A stretch of DNA of 64,000 nt from Microbacterium sp. 11MF (lineage in GTDB: Bacteria > Actinomycetota > Actinomycetes > Actinomycetales > Microbacteriaceae): positions 310,001 to 374,000 of the forward strand of contig NZ_KB911461.1 in assembly GCF_000383475.1 (NCBI RefSeq). Direction: 5' to 3'. How positions within the stretch are numbered: the stretch's first letter is position 1; each line of letters opens with the position of its first letter. This document shows positions 1 through 8,276 of this stretch, one piece after another. The position numbers and the translations under genes were made by a program. Under the pieces are notes generated by a model. It was not told the origin of the DNA, searched no databases, and was given only the letters and a program-made list of their open reading frames with translations.

Positions 1-103
1 TGAGCACCCGCTCCCGACCCTGCTCGTCGAGGGAGATCACGACGTTGTTGTTGAGCACCTTGTGCGCAACCGTTCCGCGACGCTGCGGAGCCCCATCCGT
101 CAT
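1..103 (-). CDS. PRD-type transcription antiterminator, N-terminal fragment (BglG/LicT family)
   Basis: Only the first 34 codons lie inside the window; the gene runs off the left edge on the minus strand. After a short basic leader the protein reads KVLNNNVVISLDEQGRERVL, which is the hallmark start of the CAT RNA-binding domain of BglG/LicT/SacY antiterminators. Such proteins bind a hairpin in sugar-operon leaders and are controlled by PTS phosphorylation of two PRD domains, which would be outside the window. The ATG at 103 is divergent from rlmN with 57 bases between. The family call rests on this short conserved segment alone. Confidence 0.7.
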   Translation of the reverse strand, partial: MTDGAPQRRGTVAHKVLNNNVVISLDEQGRERVL

Positions 104-160
104 GGCGACGAGTCTAGGGCCGCCCGGCATCCGCCCAGCCCGTCCCGGTAGCCTGGGACC

Positions 161-1420
161 ATGACCGAGTCCCCCTCCGCGCGCCCTGAGGGCATGTCCG
201 CCGTGCGCACGACATCCCCCAAGCAGGTGCGGCCCGCGACCGAGGGGTGGACGCAGGCGAAGGATGCCGAGGGTCGCCCGCTCCTGCAGTTCGCGAGCCC
301 GAAGCGCGGCAAGCCGCCGGTGCACCTCGCCGACCTCGATCACGCCGCGCGCGTCGAGAAGCTGACCGAGCTCGGGATGCCGGGCTTCCGCGCCGGGCAG
401 CTCGAGAAGCACTACTTCCAGCACTACACGTCGGATCCCGCCCACATGACGGACCTTCCGGCGGGCAACCGCGAGGAGCTCGTCGGTGGGCTCCTGCCGA
501 ACCTCATGACCGAGGTGCGCCGCCTCGAGACCGACGGCGGCGACACGATCAAGTTCCTGTGGCGTCTGCATGACGGCGCCCTCGTCGAGTCGGTGCTCAT
601 GCGCTACACCGGCCGCATCACGCTGTGCGTGTCGAGCCAGGCCGGCTGCGGCATGAACTGCCCGTTCTGCGCCACCGGTCAGGCCGGGCTCACGCGCAAC
701 ATGTCGGCGGCCGAGATCGTCGACCAGGTCGTCCGTGCCAACCGGCTCATCGCCGACGGCGGCCTCGGCGACCCCCGCAAGGTGGGACACAAGGACGAGC
801 GCGTCACGAACATCGTCTTCATGGGGATGGGCGAACCCCTCGCCAACTACGCCCGCGTCATGCAGGCCGTCCGCACTATGGTCGACAAGAAGCACGGCCT
901 CGGGATGAGCGCCCGCGGCATCACGATCTCGACCGTCGGCCTCGTGCCCGCGATCCGCAAGCTGAGCGCCGAGGAGATCCCGGTCACCTTCGCGCTGTCG
1001 CTGCACGCGCCCGACGACCTCCTGCGCGACGAGCTCATCCCGGTGAACTCGCGGTGGAAGGTCGACGAGGCCCTCGACGCTGCGCGCGAGTACTTCGAGA
1101 AGACCGGCCGGCGCGTCTCGATCGAGTACGCGCTCATCAAGGACATGAACGATCACGCCTGGCGCGCCGACCTCCTCGCCGAGAAGCTCAACCAGCGCGG
1201 CCGCGGCTGGGTGCACGTGAACCCCATCCCGCTCAACCCGACGCCCGGATCGATCTGGACCTCGTCGGACGTCGACGTGCAGAACGAGTTCGTCCGGCGC
1301 CTCAACGAGGCCGGCATCCCGACGACCCTCCGCGACACCCGCGGCAAGGAGATCGATGGCGCGTGCGGCCAGCTCGTGGCGACCGAGGACGACCAGGTAG
1401 CCGCGGCAGCATCCGTCTGA
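161..1420 (+). CDS. rlmN: 23S rRNA (adenine-2503-C2) methyltransferase RlmN
   Basis: Radical-SAM enzyme that methylates C2 of A2503 in 23S rRNA (and A37 of some tRNAs in the family). The 4Fe-4S/SAM motif CGMNCPFC places the three cluster cysteines at C163, C167 and C170. C156 (in LCVSSQ) and C402 (in GACGQL) match the conserved cysteine pair seen in this family; the C-terminal one carries the transient methyl group. [10 protein letters not shown] and the SLHAPDD segment are further family signatures. At 419 residues it is a little longer than E. coli RlmN because of an N-terminal extension of about 30 residues; Met12 (position 194) is an alternative start. Single gene, divergent from the antiterminator and convergent with the iron-uptake operon. 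Confidence 0.95.
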   Translation: MTESPSARPEGMSAVRTTSPKQVRPATEGWTQAKDAEGRPLLQFASPKRGKPPVHLADLDHAARVEKLTELGMPGFRAGQLEKHYFQHYTSDPAHMTDLPAGNREELVGGLLPNLMTEVRRLETDGGDTIKFLWRLHDGALVESVLMRYTGRITLCVSSQAGCGMNCPFCATGQAGLTRNMSAAEIVDQVVRANRLIADGGLGDPRKVGHKDERVTNIVFMGMGEPLANYARVMQAVRTMVDKKHGLGMSARGITISTVGLVPAIRKLSAEEIPVTFALSLHAPDDLLRDELIPVNSRWKVDEALDAAREYFEKTGRRVSIEYALIKDMNDHAWRADLLAEKLNQRGRGWVHVNPIPLNPTPGSIWTSSDVDVQNEFVRRLNEAGIPTTLRDTRGKEIDGACGQLVATEDDQVAAAASV

Positions 1421-1453
1421 GCCCGGTCACGCGGGTGGCGACTGTGCCATCCG

Positions 1454-2215
1454 TCACGCCGGTGGCGTGAAGGCGATCGTCGGCCGACCGTCGTCGACCG
1501 TGACACGGCACCGGACGCCGTAGACCTCCTCGATGAGTCCGTCCGTGAGGACCTCGGCCGGAGGGCCGGCCGTGACGGCGCGGCCGGCGGCCAGGACGAG
1601 CACCTCGTCGCAGAACATCGCCGCGAGGTTGAGGTCGTGGAGGGCCACGACGGCGGTGACGGGGAGGGTCCGCACGAGGCTCAGCAGCTCGAGCTGATGG
1701 CGGATGTCGAGGTGGTTGGTCGGCTCGTCGAGTAGGAGCTCGCGGGGTTCCTGCGCGAGGGCGCGGGCGATCTGCGTGCGCTGCTGCTCGCCGCCCGAGA
1801 GGGTGTGCCAGCGGGCACCGGCCTTCGCCGTCAGGCCCGCTTGCGCGAGGGCGGCGTCAACGACCTCATCGTCGCGGGCGCGATCCGGCCCCCAGAGCGA
1901 GGCGTGCGGTGTGCGGCCGAGGCGGACGACGTCGCGGACCGTGAGGTCGACCTCGGTCGTCGCGTGCTGCGTGACCGCGGCGACGGTCCGCGCCACCTCG
2001 CGACGTCCGCGGTGCCGCAGGTCGGAACCGTCGAGCAGGACCCGGCCCGCGTCGGGTCTCGCGATGCCCTGCAGCAGGCGCAGGAGCGACGACTTGCCCG
2101 ACCCGTTGGGGCCGAGGAGGCCGACGACGGATCCGGGCTTCGGTGCGAGCGAGACGTCGTCGACGACGAGGGCGCCACCGCGGCGCCACGACACGTGCTC
2201 GGCGACGAGACTCAT
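1454..2215 (-). CDS. ABC transporter ATP-binding protein, FecE-type iron/siderophore uptake
   Basis: Cytoplasmic ATPase of a metal-chelate importer, 253 residues. Walker A GPNGSGKSS lies at residues 35-43, the signature LSGGEQQR at 139-146, Walker B LLLDEP at 160-165, and the switch histidine at H193 (ALHDLN). The HDLN sequence after Walker B is typical of FecE/FhuC/BtuD importers. Its ATG overlaps the TGA of the upstream permease gene by four bases (ATGA), implying translational coupling. It is the last gene of a three-gene minus-strand operon (binding protein, permease, ATPase) that starts beneath an iron box. The open frame continues upstream into the permease gene, but that part is not coding. 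Confidence 0.92.
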   Translation of the reverse strand: MSLVAEHVSWRRGGALVVDDVSLAPKPGSVVGLLGPNGSGKSSLLRLLQGIARPDAGRVLLDGSDLRHRGRREVARTVAAVTQHATTEVDLTVRDVVRLGRTPHASLWGPDRARDDEVVDAALAQAGLTAKAGARWHTLSGGEQQRTQIARALAQEPRELLLDEPTNHLDIRHQLELLSLVRTLPVTAVVALHDLNLAAMFCDEVLVLAAGRAVTAGPPAEVLTDGLIEEVYGVRCRVTVDDGRPTIAFTPPA

Positions 2216-3288
2216 GCGCGCCTCCGACGTCGGACGAGGAGGGCGACGAAGACCGGCACACCGATCAGCGCGGTGCCGACACCTACGGGGAGCGGTGTCG
2301 GCGCGAACGCGACGCGGGACACGGCATCCACCCCGATCATGAACACCATGCCGAGACCGATCGTCACGGGGATCACGCGGGCGTGACGGGAGCCCACGAT
2401 CAGGCGTGCGGCGTGGGGCAGGACCAGCCCGACGAACCCGATCGCGCCGGCGACGCTGACGAGGGTTGCGGCGATCAGCGCCGTCAGGACGAGGAGCAGC
2501 ATCCGGGTGCGCGCGACATGGATGCCGAGGGATGCCGCGACGTCGTCGCCGAACGCGAAGGCGTCGAGTGGGCGCACCGAGGCGACCGCGACGACCGAGC
2601 CGATGAGGACGACGACGGCGCAGAGGACGACGTCGTCCCAGCGGACGCCCTCGAGCGAGCCGAGGAGCCAGAACATCACGCCGCGCGTCTCGTCGGAGTC
2701 GGCGAAGGCGAACACGGCGAGTGAGGTGAGCGCGGAGAAGAACTGCGTCGCCGCGATGCCCGCCAGGATGAACGATGCGGTGCCCCCGCCCGTGAAGCGC
2801 GACACGACGAGGACGAGCCCGAACGCCACGAGTGCGCCGAGGAACGCGCCGCCCGAGAGGGTGAGGATGCCGCCGCCGATCCCGAACACGCCGAACAGGA
2901 CCGCGCCGGTCGAGGCGCCGGAGGAGACGCCGAGGACGAACGGGTCGGCGAGGGGGTTTCGCAGCAACGACTGCAGGATGACGCCGCAGAGCCCGAGACC
3001 GGCACCGCACGCCGCGGCGACGAGCGCCCGGGGGAGGCGCTCCTGCCAGACGATCGCGTCGGCCGCGACGCGCACGGGGATGTCGGTGAGGCCGAGGTGG
3101 TTCGTGATCACGTCGCGGACGTTCACGAGCGACACGTTCGCGGGGCCGAGCGTCAGCGCGACGGCGATCGTCAGGACGACGAGGCCGACCGACAGCGCCG
3201 TGGCGACGATCGCGAGCGGGATGCGGCGGGCCCGGCGATGAGGCAGCGCCGCGGTGGCGGTCAGCGCCCCGCCTCGTTCTCGTCCCAC
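2212..3288 (-). CDS. FecCD-family ABC transporter permease
   Basis: Integral membrane permease, 358 residues, with a basic N-terminus followed by about nine or ten hydrophobic segments. Family signatures include LGLCGVILQSLLRNPLADPF in the first third and GFVGLVLPHAARL near the end; the latter corresponds to the coupling region that meets the ATPase. It likely forms a homodimer channel for a ferric-siderophore or haem-type substrate. The chosen ATG overlaps the binding-protein gene by 28 bases; no better ATG follows before the first membrane segment, so a slightly later non-ATG start is possible. The 3' end overlaps the ATPase gene by four bases. Confidence 0.93.
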   Translation of the reverse strand: MGRERGGALTATAALPHRRARRIPLAIVATALSVGLVVLTIAVALTLGPANVSLVNVRDVITNHLGLTDIPVRVAADAIVWQERLPRALVAAACGAGLGLCGVILQSLLRNPLADPFVLGVSSGASTGAVLFGVFGIGGGILTLSGGAFLGALVAFGLVLVVSRFTGGGTASFILAGIAATQFFSALTSLAVFAFADSDETRGVMFWLLGSLEGVRWDDVVLCAVVVLIGSVVAVASVRPLDAFAFGDDVAASLGIHVARTRMLLLVLTALIAATLVSVAGAIGFVGLVLPHAARLIVGSRHARVIPVTIGLGMVFMIGVDAVSRVAFAPTPLPVGVGTALIGVPVFVALLVRRRRRA

Positions 3289-4304
3289 CAGGCGCGGATC
3301 TTCTCGAGTCCGTCGACGAAGCGGATCGAGGGGTTCATCTCGGCGCCGTGCAGGGCGATGAAGCGGGTGTTCTTCACGGCGTCGAGCGAGCGGGTGACGG
3401 GGTCGCTCTCGAGGAAGGCGACCTTGTCGTCGAGTCGGTCACCGGGGAAGCGGTCGCGCTGCAGGTCGCCGAGGACGATCACGTCGGGCGCGGCGTCGAC
3501 GACGGCCTCCCAGGAGGTGGCCGGCCAGTCGTCGGTCTCGGCGGGGAACGCGGGAGTCATGCCGGTCTCGCGCGCGAGGATCGCCGGGGCGCCGCTGCCG
3601 CCCGCGACGTAGGGCGTGCGGGTGTCGGCGAACCAGAACAGCACCTTCTCGCCGCCGAAGTCGACGCCCTCGACGGCTGCCGCGGCGCGCTTCTTCAGTG
3701 AGGCGATGAGCGCGTCGCCGCGGGACGGGACGTCGAAGATCTCGGCGAGCTCACTGATCTCGCGGTAGAGGTCGTCGACGGTCAGCGGGGCGGTGCGCGT
3801 CCCGCCGCCGTTGACGCTCCGGTCGTCGGAGCAGTCGGTGGGCGAGAGGTACGAGCCGATGCCGGTTTCATCCAACCGATCGCGCGTGACGACGCCGCCC
3901 TCGGCGTAGTGGCGCCCGAACGACGCCGTCACGAAGTCCGGATCGGTGCCGAGGACGACCTCGTAGGTCGGGGCGTTGTCCGCGAGGCGCGGGACGTCCT
4001 CGTTCGCCTCGGCGAGCGATGGGAGCACGGGGTCCGTCCACGACGCGGTGCCGACGATGCGGTCGGCGAGGCCGAGCGACAGGAGGATCTCGGTCGAGTT
4101 CTGATCGAGCGACACGACGCGCTGCGGCGCCGCATCCACCTCGACCGTCCGCCCGCAGTTCTCGATCGTGAGCGGGTAGTCGGTCGATTCCTCGCCGGAG
4201 GAGGCGGCCTTCTGCGTCACGACCTCGGAGGCCCCGCAGCCCGAGAGGGCGAGGGCGGCGACGGTCAGGGTGGCGAGCAGAGCGGAACGGCGGGGGAAGG
4301 GCAT
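3261..4304 (-). CDS. Iron-siderophore type substrate-binding lipoprotein (FecB family)
   Basis: Secreted solute-binding lipoprotein, 347 residues. The signal peptide has RR at residues 5-6, a hydrophobic stretch, and lipobox LSGC with the lipidated cysteine at C23. The mature part starts with a low-complexity linker, then the periplasmic-binding fold: NCGRTVEVDAAPQRVV, STEILLSLGLADRIVG and a late FVDGLEKI segment. It leads an operon with permease and ATPase, so it delivers ligand to that importer. A 17-base palindromic DtxR/IdeR-type iron box sits 48 bases upstream of the start, which points to ferric-siderophore or haem. Related actinobacterial binding proteins are annotated as vitamin B12 or F420-0 binders; the ligand is not proven. 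Confidence 0.88.
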   Translation of the reverse strand: MPFPRRSALLATLTVAALALSGCGASEVVTQKAASSGEESTDYPLTIENCGRTVEVDAAPQRVVSLDQNSTEILLSLGLADRIVGTASWTDPVLPSLAEANEDVPRLADNAPTYEVVLGTDPDFVTASFGRHYAEGGVVTRDRLDETGIGSYLSPTDCSDDRSVNGGGTRTAPLTVDDLYREISELAEIFDVPSRGDALIASLKKRAAAAVEGVDFGGEKVLFWFADTRTPYVAGGSGAPAILARETGMTPAFPAETDDWPATSWEAVVDAAPDVIVLGDLQRDRFPGDRLDDKVAFLESDPVTRSLDAVKNTRFIALHGAEMNPSIRFVDGLEKIRAWWDENEAGR

Positions 4305-4351
4305 CGATGGTCTCTCGTCGGGGGCCGGGGACGTCGATGGTCGATCGTAGC

Positions 4352-4368
4352 AAGGTAAGCCTTACCTT
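4352..4368. promoter_or_regulatory. DtxR/IdeR-type iron box
   Basis: AAGGTAAGCCTTACCTT is a perfect 8+1+8 palindrome and closely matches the actinobacterial iron-box consensus TTAGGTTAGSCTAACCTAA. It lies 48 bases upstream of the binding-protein start on the minus strand and about 107 bases upstream of the plus-strand aldo/keto reductase. By family knowledge, Fe2+-loaded DtxR/IdeR binds such boxes and represses iron-uptake operons. Confidence 0.85.
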
Positions 4369-4475
4369 CCCGAATCACCCCGCCGGGCACCGGGTGCCTC
4401 GACGCCGTCCGCCGCGTTTGGCGAGACTCTGTCAAGGGGCGAATCCGGACGAGGCCCGGGAGTAGCGTCGGTGAC

Positions 4476-5489
4476 ATGGTCAACTATCGATTCCTGGGCA
4501 ACAGCGGCCTCAAGATCACCGAACTCACCTACGGCAACTGGCTCACCCACGGGTCCCAGGTCGAGAACGACGCGGCGATCGCGACGGTCCACAAGGCCCT
4601 CGACCTCGGCATCAGCTCGTTCGACACCGCCGACGCATACGCCAACACGGCGGCCGAGTCCGTCCTCGCCGAGGCACTCAAGGGTCAGCGCCGCGAGTCC
4701 CTCGAGATCTTCACGAAGGTCTACTGGCCGACCGGTCCCAAGGGGCCGAACGACCATGGGCTGTCGCGCAAGCACCTGCTCGAGGGCATCAACGGCTCGC
4801 TGAAGCGACTGAACACCGACTACGTCGACCTCTACCAGGCGCACCGCTACGACTACGAGACCCCGCTCGAGGAGACGATGCAGGCCTTCGCCGACATCGT
4901 CCGTCAGGGCAAGGCGCTCTACATCGGCGTCAGCGAGTGGACCGCTGAGCAGCTCCGCGCCGGACACGCGCTGTCGAAGGAACTGGGCTTCCAGCTCGTC
5001 TCGAACCAGCCGCAGTACTCCGCACTGTGGCGCGTCATCGAGGGCAAGGTCGTCCCGACCTCCGAGGAGCTCGGCATCTCGCAGATCGTCTGGTCGCCGC
5101 TGGCGCAGGGCGTCCTCACCGGGAAGTACAAGCCGGGTCAGCCGCTCCCCGAGGGGTCGCGCGCGACCGACGAGAAGGGCGGATCCGACATGATCAAGCG
5201 CTTCATGAAGGACGAGACCCTCTCCGCCGTGCAGAAGCTGCAGCCGATCGCCGAGGGTGCGGGCGTCACGATGCCGCAGCTCGCCCTCGCGTGGGTGCTG
5301 CACAACCCGAACATCGCCGCGGCGATCATCGGGGCGTCGCGTCCCGAGCAGCTCGAGGACACCGTGAAGGCCTCGGGCATCGAGCTCGACGACGACACGT
5401 ACGCCGCCATCAACGATGCGCTCGCGCCGGCAGCGGTCACCGACCCGGAGGAGACGTACTCGGTCTCACCGAAGTCCCGTCTGATCTGA
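4476..5489 (+). CDS. Aldo/keto reductase (Kv-beta/YghZ-like)
   Basis: NADPH-dependent aldehyde/ketone reductase with a TIM-barrel fold, 337 residues, usual length for the Kv-beta/YghZ branch. The catalytic tetrad is visible: D50 and Y55 (FDTADAYA), K81 (FTKVYW) and H123 (YQAHRY). Cofactor-binding features near the C-terminus include SPLAQGVLTGKY and the GASRPEQLED segment. The ATG at 4476 follows a short gap after the divergent iron-box promoter region, and no strong Shine-Dalgarno is obvious. It is separated from the following Nudix gene by only 16 bases, so the two may be cotranscribed. The physiological substrate cannot be read from sequence. Confidence 0.92.
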   Translation: MVNYRFLGNSGLKITELTYGNWLTHGSQVENDAAIATVHKALDLGISSFDTADAYANTAAESVLAEALKGQRRESLEIFTKVYWPTGPKGPNDHGLSRKHLLEGINGSLKRLNTDYVDLYQAHRYDYETPLEETMQAFADIVRQGKALYIGVSEWTAEQLRAGHALSKELGFQLVSNQPQYSALWRVIEGKVVPTSEELGISQIVWSPLAQGVLTGKYKPGQPLPEGSRATDEKGGSDMIKRFMKDETLSAVQKLQPIAEGAGVTMPQLALAWVLHNPNIAAAIIGASRPEQLEDTVKASGIELDDDTYAAINDALAPAAVTDPEETYSVSPKSRLI

Positions 5490-5505
5490 CGCGCGTCGCC
5501 CGTCC

Positions 5506-5982
5506 GTGGCCACGCACAGCGCCGGCATCCTGCTCTACCGTCTCGACGGTGAGGGCGGGGTGTCGGCGTTCGTCGCTCACATGGGCGGGCCGTACTGGGC
5601 GAACAAGGACGAGGGTGCCTGGTCGATCCCGAAGGGCGAGCTCGAGGACGGCGAGGATGCGCTGGATGCCGCGAAGCGGGAGTTCGACGAAGAGCTCGGC
5701 GTCCTGCCGCCCGAGGTCGACTACGCCGAGCTCGGCACGTTCGCGTACTCGTCGGGCAAGCGGGTGACGGTCTTCGTCGCCGACGGTGCGGGCTTCGAGG
5801 CGGACGCGTTCGTCTTCGGCGAGTTCGAGATGGAGTGGCCGCCACGATCGGGCCGGACGGCATCATTCCCCGAGGTCGATCGCGCAGAGTGGATGCCGCT
5901 GGCCAGAGCCCGTGAACGCGTCGTGAAGGGGCAGCGGCCCGCACTCGATCGGCTGGTGGAGCTGCTGGCTCAGGCCCGCTGA
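5506..5982 (+). CDS. Nudix hydrolase
   Basis: Small soluble pyrophosphohydrolase, 158 residues. The Nudix box is complete: GELEDGEDALDAAKREFDEE followed by LGV, with the metal-binding RE...EE residues all present. The N-terminal SAGILLYRL strand and the WSIPKGE segment before the box resemble the MutT/Ap4A-hydrolase-like group. The start is a GTG at 5506, directly downstream of the aldo/keto reductase; no ATG lies upstream in frame, and starting at the later internal Met would remove the first beta-strand. The gene converges on the RNase H gene with only one base between the stop codons. Confidence 0.9.
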   Translation: MATHSAGILLYRLDGEGGVSAFVAHMGGPYWANKDEGAWSIPKGELEDGEDALDAAKREFDEELGVLPPEVDYAELGTFAYSSGKRVTVFVADGAGFEADAFVFGEFEMEWPPRSGRTASFPEVDRAEWMPLARARERVVKGQRPALDRLVELLAQAR

Positions 5983-5983
5983 G

Positions 5984-6517
5984 TCAGCGCTTCTTCTTGG
6001 GCGCCTCGGAGACGTCGAGCTTCTCGTGCTTGCCGCCGAGCGACGACCACGCGGATTCCTTGCCGGATGCCGCGTGTTCCGCCCCGCGCACGGCGCGCTC
6101 GTCGGCCCACTCGTTGAGGACGTGACCCCGGTGGCCGCGGACATGCTCGAGTACGACGTCGGGAAGGCCTGCCGCGCGGCGGGCGTCACGAGCCACGATC
6201 AGCTGCTCGAGAAGGTCGACGTTCTTGGTCGGCGCACCGGTGGAGGTTTTCCAGCCGCGGCGCCGGTGACCGTCCATCCACCTCTCGTAGGTGTCGATCG
6301 CGTACTTCGAGTCCGCCTGGACGACGAGCTCGCTGACATCCGCGTGATCCTCGATCGCCTTCAGGAGACCGAGCAATTCGCCGACGTTGTTGGTGCCCTG
6401 GATGACCGAGCCCGCGGCCCAGTGGCCGTCCTCGCCGACCCAGGCCCACCCCGTCGGTCCGGGGTTGCCCTTGCAGGCGCCGTCGGTGGCCACGACATAG
6501 CGGGAGGTTTCGGTCAC
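5984..6517 (-). CDS. rnhA: Ribonuclease H (RNase HI family)
   Basis: Degrades the RNA strand of RNA-DNA hybrids. From the GTG start the protein has 177 residues. The metal-binding carboxylates are recognisable: D12 in ATDGACKGNPGP, E47 in TNNVGELLGLL, D69 in VQADSKYAID, and a later histidine/aspartate pair in VRGHRGHVLNEWADE. The basic-protrusion region WMDGHRRRGWKTSTG is present, as in classical RNase HI. A C-terminal tail of about 25 residues ending in KKKR extends beyond the core. An ATG 39 bases upstream (6556) is possible, but GTG at 6517 starts directly before the first strand and fits family length better. It lies 49 bases downstream of the oxidoreductase on the same strand. Confidence 0.9.
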   Translation of the reverse strand: MTETSRYVVATDGACKGNPGPTGWAWVGEDGHWAAGSVIQGTNNVGELLGLLKAIEDHADVSELVVQADSKYAIDTYERWMDGHRRRGWKTSTGAPTKNVDLLEQLIVARDARRAAGLPDVVLEHVRGHRGHVLNEWADERAVRGAEHAASGKESAWSSLGGKHEKLDVSEAPKKKR

Positions 6518-6566
6518 CGGTCCACGGTACCCGTGCGCGGCACGGAGGCCGCGCACAGGCCCCGGG

Positions 6567-7544
6567 TCACGGGCGCAGCAGGACCTTGCCGACGCGGCCG
6601 GCGGTCAGGCTCGCACGGGCGGCGTCGCGCGCCTGCTCGAGCGGGAAGGTCGCCGAGACCGGGAGGGTCAGGACGCCGGACGAGAGGTGCTGGGCGAGCT
6701 CGCCGAAGAGCTGGCCGCGCTTGGCGGCATCCATCTCGGTGCTGACCTTGCTGCCCCAGAAGCCCTTGATCGTGATGTGGCGGAAGATGACCGGACCCGA
6801 GGCGAGCTCCATGACCGGGGCATCCATCGCGCCGAAGACGACGAGGGTGGCGTTCTCGCCGAGGAGCGAGAGGACATGGCCGCTCGACTCGCCGCCGACG
6901 GAGTCGACGCCGGCGATGATCGAGGCGCCGCCGGTGATCTCGGCGACCTTGTCGCGCCAGTCGTCGGTGTCGACGGCGACGATGCGGTCGATACCCTGAT
7001 CGGCGAGCTCGGCGACGGCGGCGCTGCGGCGGACGAGGCCGACGACGTTCAGGCCGCGGGCGCGACCCATCTGAGCAACCATGCGGCCGACGGCGCCGTT
7101 GGCGGCGTTCTGGACGATCCAGTCGCCGGGCTTGAGGTCGAGGAAGTCGATGAGGCTGATCGCGCTGAACGGCATGGAGACCAGCTGCGCGGCCTGCTCG
7201 TCGGGAAGGCCCTCGGGCACGGGGATGAGGCCTGCGGCGCGGGCGACGAACTGCTCGGCCCAGACGCCGAAGGTGCCGCCGGTGGCGACACGCTGACCGA
7301 CCTGCAGGTTCTCGACGCCCCCACCGAGCTCTTCGACGACGCCGACGGCCTCGGTGCCGGAGCGGGCCGGGAGTTCCGGCTTGAAGCCGTAGGTGCCGCG
7401 GATGGTCCACAGGTCGTGGTTGTGGATGGGGGAGGCGAGGAGGCGGACGCGGACCTCACCGGCGCCGGGCGTCGGGTCGGGGGTCTCCGTCGTCTCCAGG
7501 ACGTCGGCCGGTTCGCCGAAAACGGGGTGGGTGACTGCGCGCAT
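6567..7544 (-). CDS. Zinc-free alcohol dehydrogenase-like/quinone oxidoreductase (MDR superfamily)
   Basis: Medium-chain dehydrogenase/reductase, 325 residues, NADPH-dependent. It has the N-terminal GroES-like domain (GEVRVRLLASPIHNHDLWTIRGTYG) and a Rossmann domain with NAANGAVGRMVAQMGRA. The usual structural and catalytic zinc cysteines are absent, which fits the quinone/enoyl-reductase branch (compare mitochondrial 2-enoyl-CoA reductase) rather than classical ADH. The ATG at 7544 has a good GGAGAA site upstream. It is divergent from a TetR regulator, with an 18-base palindrome between them, so it is the likely repressed target. Natural substrate unknown; reactive aldehydes, enones or quinones are plausible. 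Confidence 0.88.
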   Translation of the reverse strand: MRAVTHPVFGEPADVLETTETPDPTPGAGEVRVRLLASPIHNHDLWTIRGTYGFKPELPARSGTEAVGVVEELGGGVENLQVGQRVATGGTFGVWAEQFVARAAGLIPVPEGLPDEQAAQLVSMPFSAISLIDFLDLKPGDWIVQNAANGAVGRMVAQMGRARGLNVVGLVRRSAAVAELADQGIDRIVAVDTDDWRDKVAEITGGASIIAGVDSVGGESSGHVLSLLGENATLVVFGAMDAPVMELASGPVIFRHITIKGFWGSKVSTEMDAAKRGQLFGELAQHLSSGVLTLPVSATFPLEQARDAARASLTAGRVGKVLLRP

Positions 7545-7563
7545 GTTTTCTCCAAGCGTCATT

Positions 7564-7581
7564 TTGTAACGATCGGTACAA
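7564..7581. promoter_or_regulatory. Candidate TetR operator palindrome
   Basis: TTGTAACGATCGGTACAA is an 18-base inverted repeat (TTGTA-N-CGATCG-N-TACAA, 16 of 18 positions symmetric). It lies 20 bases upstream of the minus-strand oxidoreductase start and 30 bases upstream of the plus-strand tetR start, so one bound dimer could control both. Confidence 0.8.
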
Positions 7582-7610
7582 TATACTACGAGTGACCGAG
7601 AGGATCCACC

Positions 7611-8219
7611 ATGGGCCGCACCAGCGCATTCGACCGCGACGACGTCATCCGCGCCGCGCGCGACGTCTTCTGGGCGCGCGGCTACGCCGAGACCGGCATC
7701 GGGGAGCTCGAGCAAGCGACCGGTCTGAAGCGCTCGAGCCTCTACCACGCCTTCGGCAGCAAGAAGGGGCTCTTCGAGGCCGTCGTCGCGCGGTACCTCG
7801 ATGAGGTCGTGCGCTCGCGCATCGGTCGCCTGCATCAGGCGGATGCCGGTCCCGAGGCGCTCGAGCGGTACATCGCCGAGATGCGCGCTGCGATCGCCAG
7901 CGGCACCCCCCGGGCGCAGGCGGGATGCCTGCTGCTCAACGCCGCGTGCGCACCCGTCGTCGACGACGATCCGGACGTGCGTGCGCTCGTCACGGGTTAC
8001 ACGGATGAGCTCCGATCCGCGATCGCTGCGGGCGTCGACTCCGCGCGACCCGAGATCTCCGCAGGGTCGCGAGCGGCGCTGGCGGAGGTCTGCGCATCGC
8101 TCGTCATCGCGGCGCTTGCCGTCGCGAGGGTGGATCCGGATGCCGCGGACCGCAGCCTCGAGGCCGTGCTGACGGCCGTCGCCTCATGGGATGCCGGTGC
8201 CGTGTCCGTGTATACATAA
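7611..8219 (+). CDS. TetR/AcrR family transcriptional regulator
   Basis: Cytoplasmic DNA-binding repressor, 202 residues. The N-terminal helix-turn-helix covers about residues 8-55: DVIRAARDVFWARGYAETGI, then IGELEQATGLKRSSLYHAFG and SKKGLFEAVV. The ligand-binding domain follows, with a GCLLLNAA segment typical of the NemR/AcuR-like subgroup that senses electrophiles. The gene is divergent from the oxidoreductase and the palindrome between them is its likely operator. The TGTATACA candidate site for the downstream GntR gene falls in its last codons. Confidence 0.9.
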   Translation: MGRTSAFDRDDVIRAARDVFWARGYAETGIGELEQATGLKRSSLYHAFGSKKGLFEAVVARYLDEVVRSRIGRLHQADAGPEALERYIAEMRAAIASGTPRAQAGCLLLNAACAPVVDDDPDVRALVTGYTDELRSAIAAGVDSARPEISAGSRAALAEVCASLVIAALAVARVDPDAADRSLEAVLTAVASWDAGAVSVYT

Positions 8220-8268
8220 CTTCCCGATTCAGGCTCGCCCGCCCCCGGAGGGTCGCCTTGTGCATACA
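8209..8268. promoter_or_regulatory. Two candidate GntR (FCD) half-site palindromes upstream of the prp operon
   Basis: TGTATACA at 8209-8216 is a perfect palindrome and TGCATACA at 8261-8268 differs by one base. Both resemble the T-GT-N-AC-A cores bound by FadR/FCD regulators. The second lies nine bases before the gntR start, a position suited to autorepression. The function is inferred from position and symmetry. Confidence 0.45.
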
Positions 8269-8276
8269 CTGAGGCC

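Noticed and set aside
2216..3010. Upstream extension of the ABC ATPase frame to 518 residues
   Set aside because: The extra 265 residues are an Arg/Pro-rich shadow of the permease gene. The ATG at 2215 with ATGA overlap is the natural start.
3261..4304. F420-0 or vitamin B12 binding function for the iron-operon lipoprotein
   Set aside because: Related binding proteins carry these labels, but the perfect iron box argues for an iron chelate. Kept only as an alternative.
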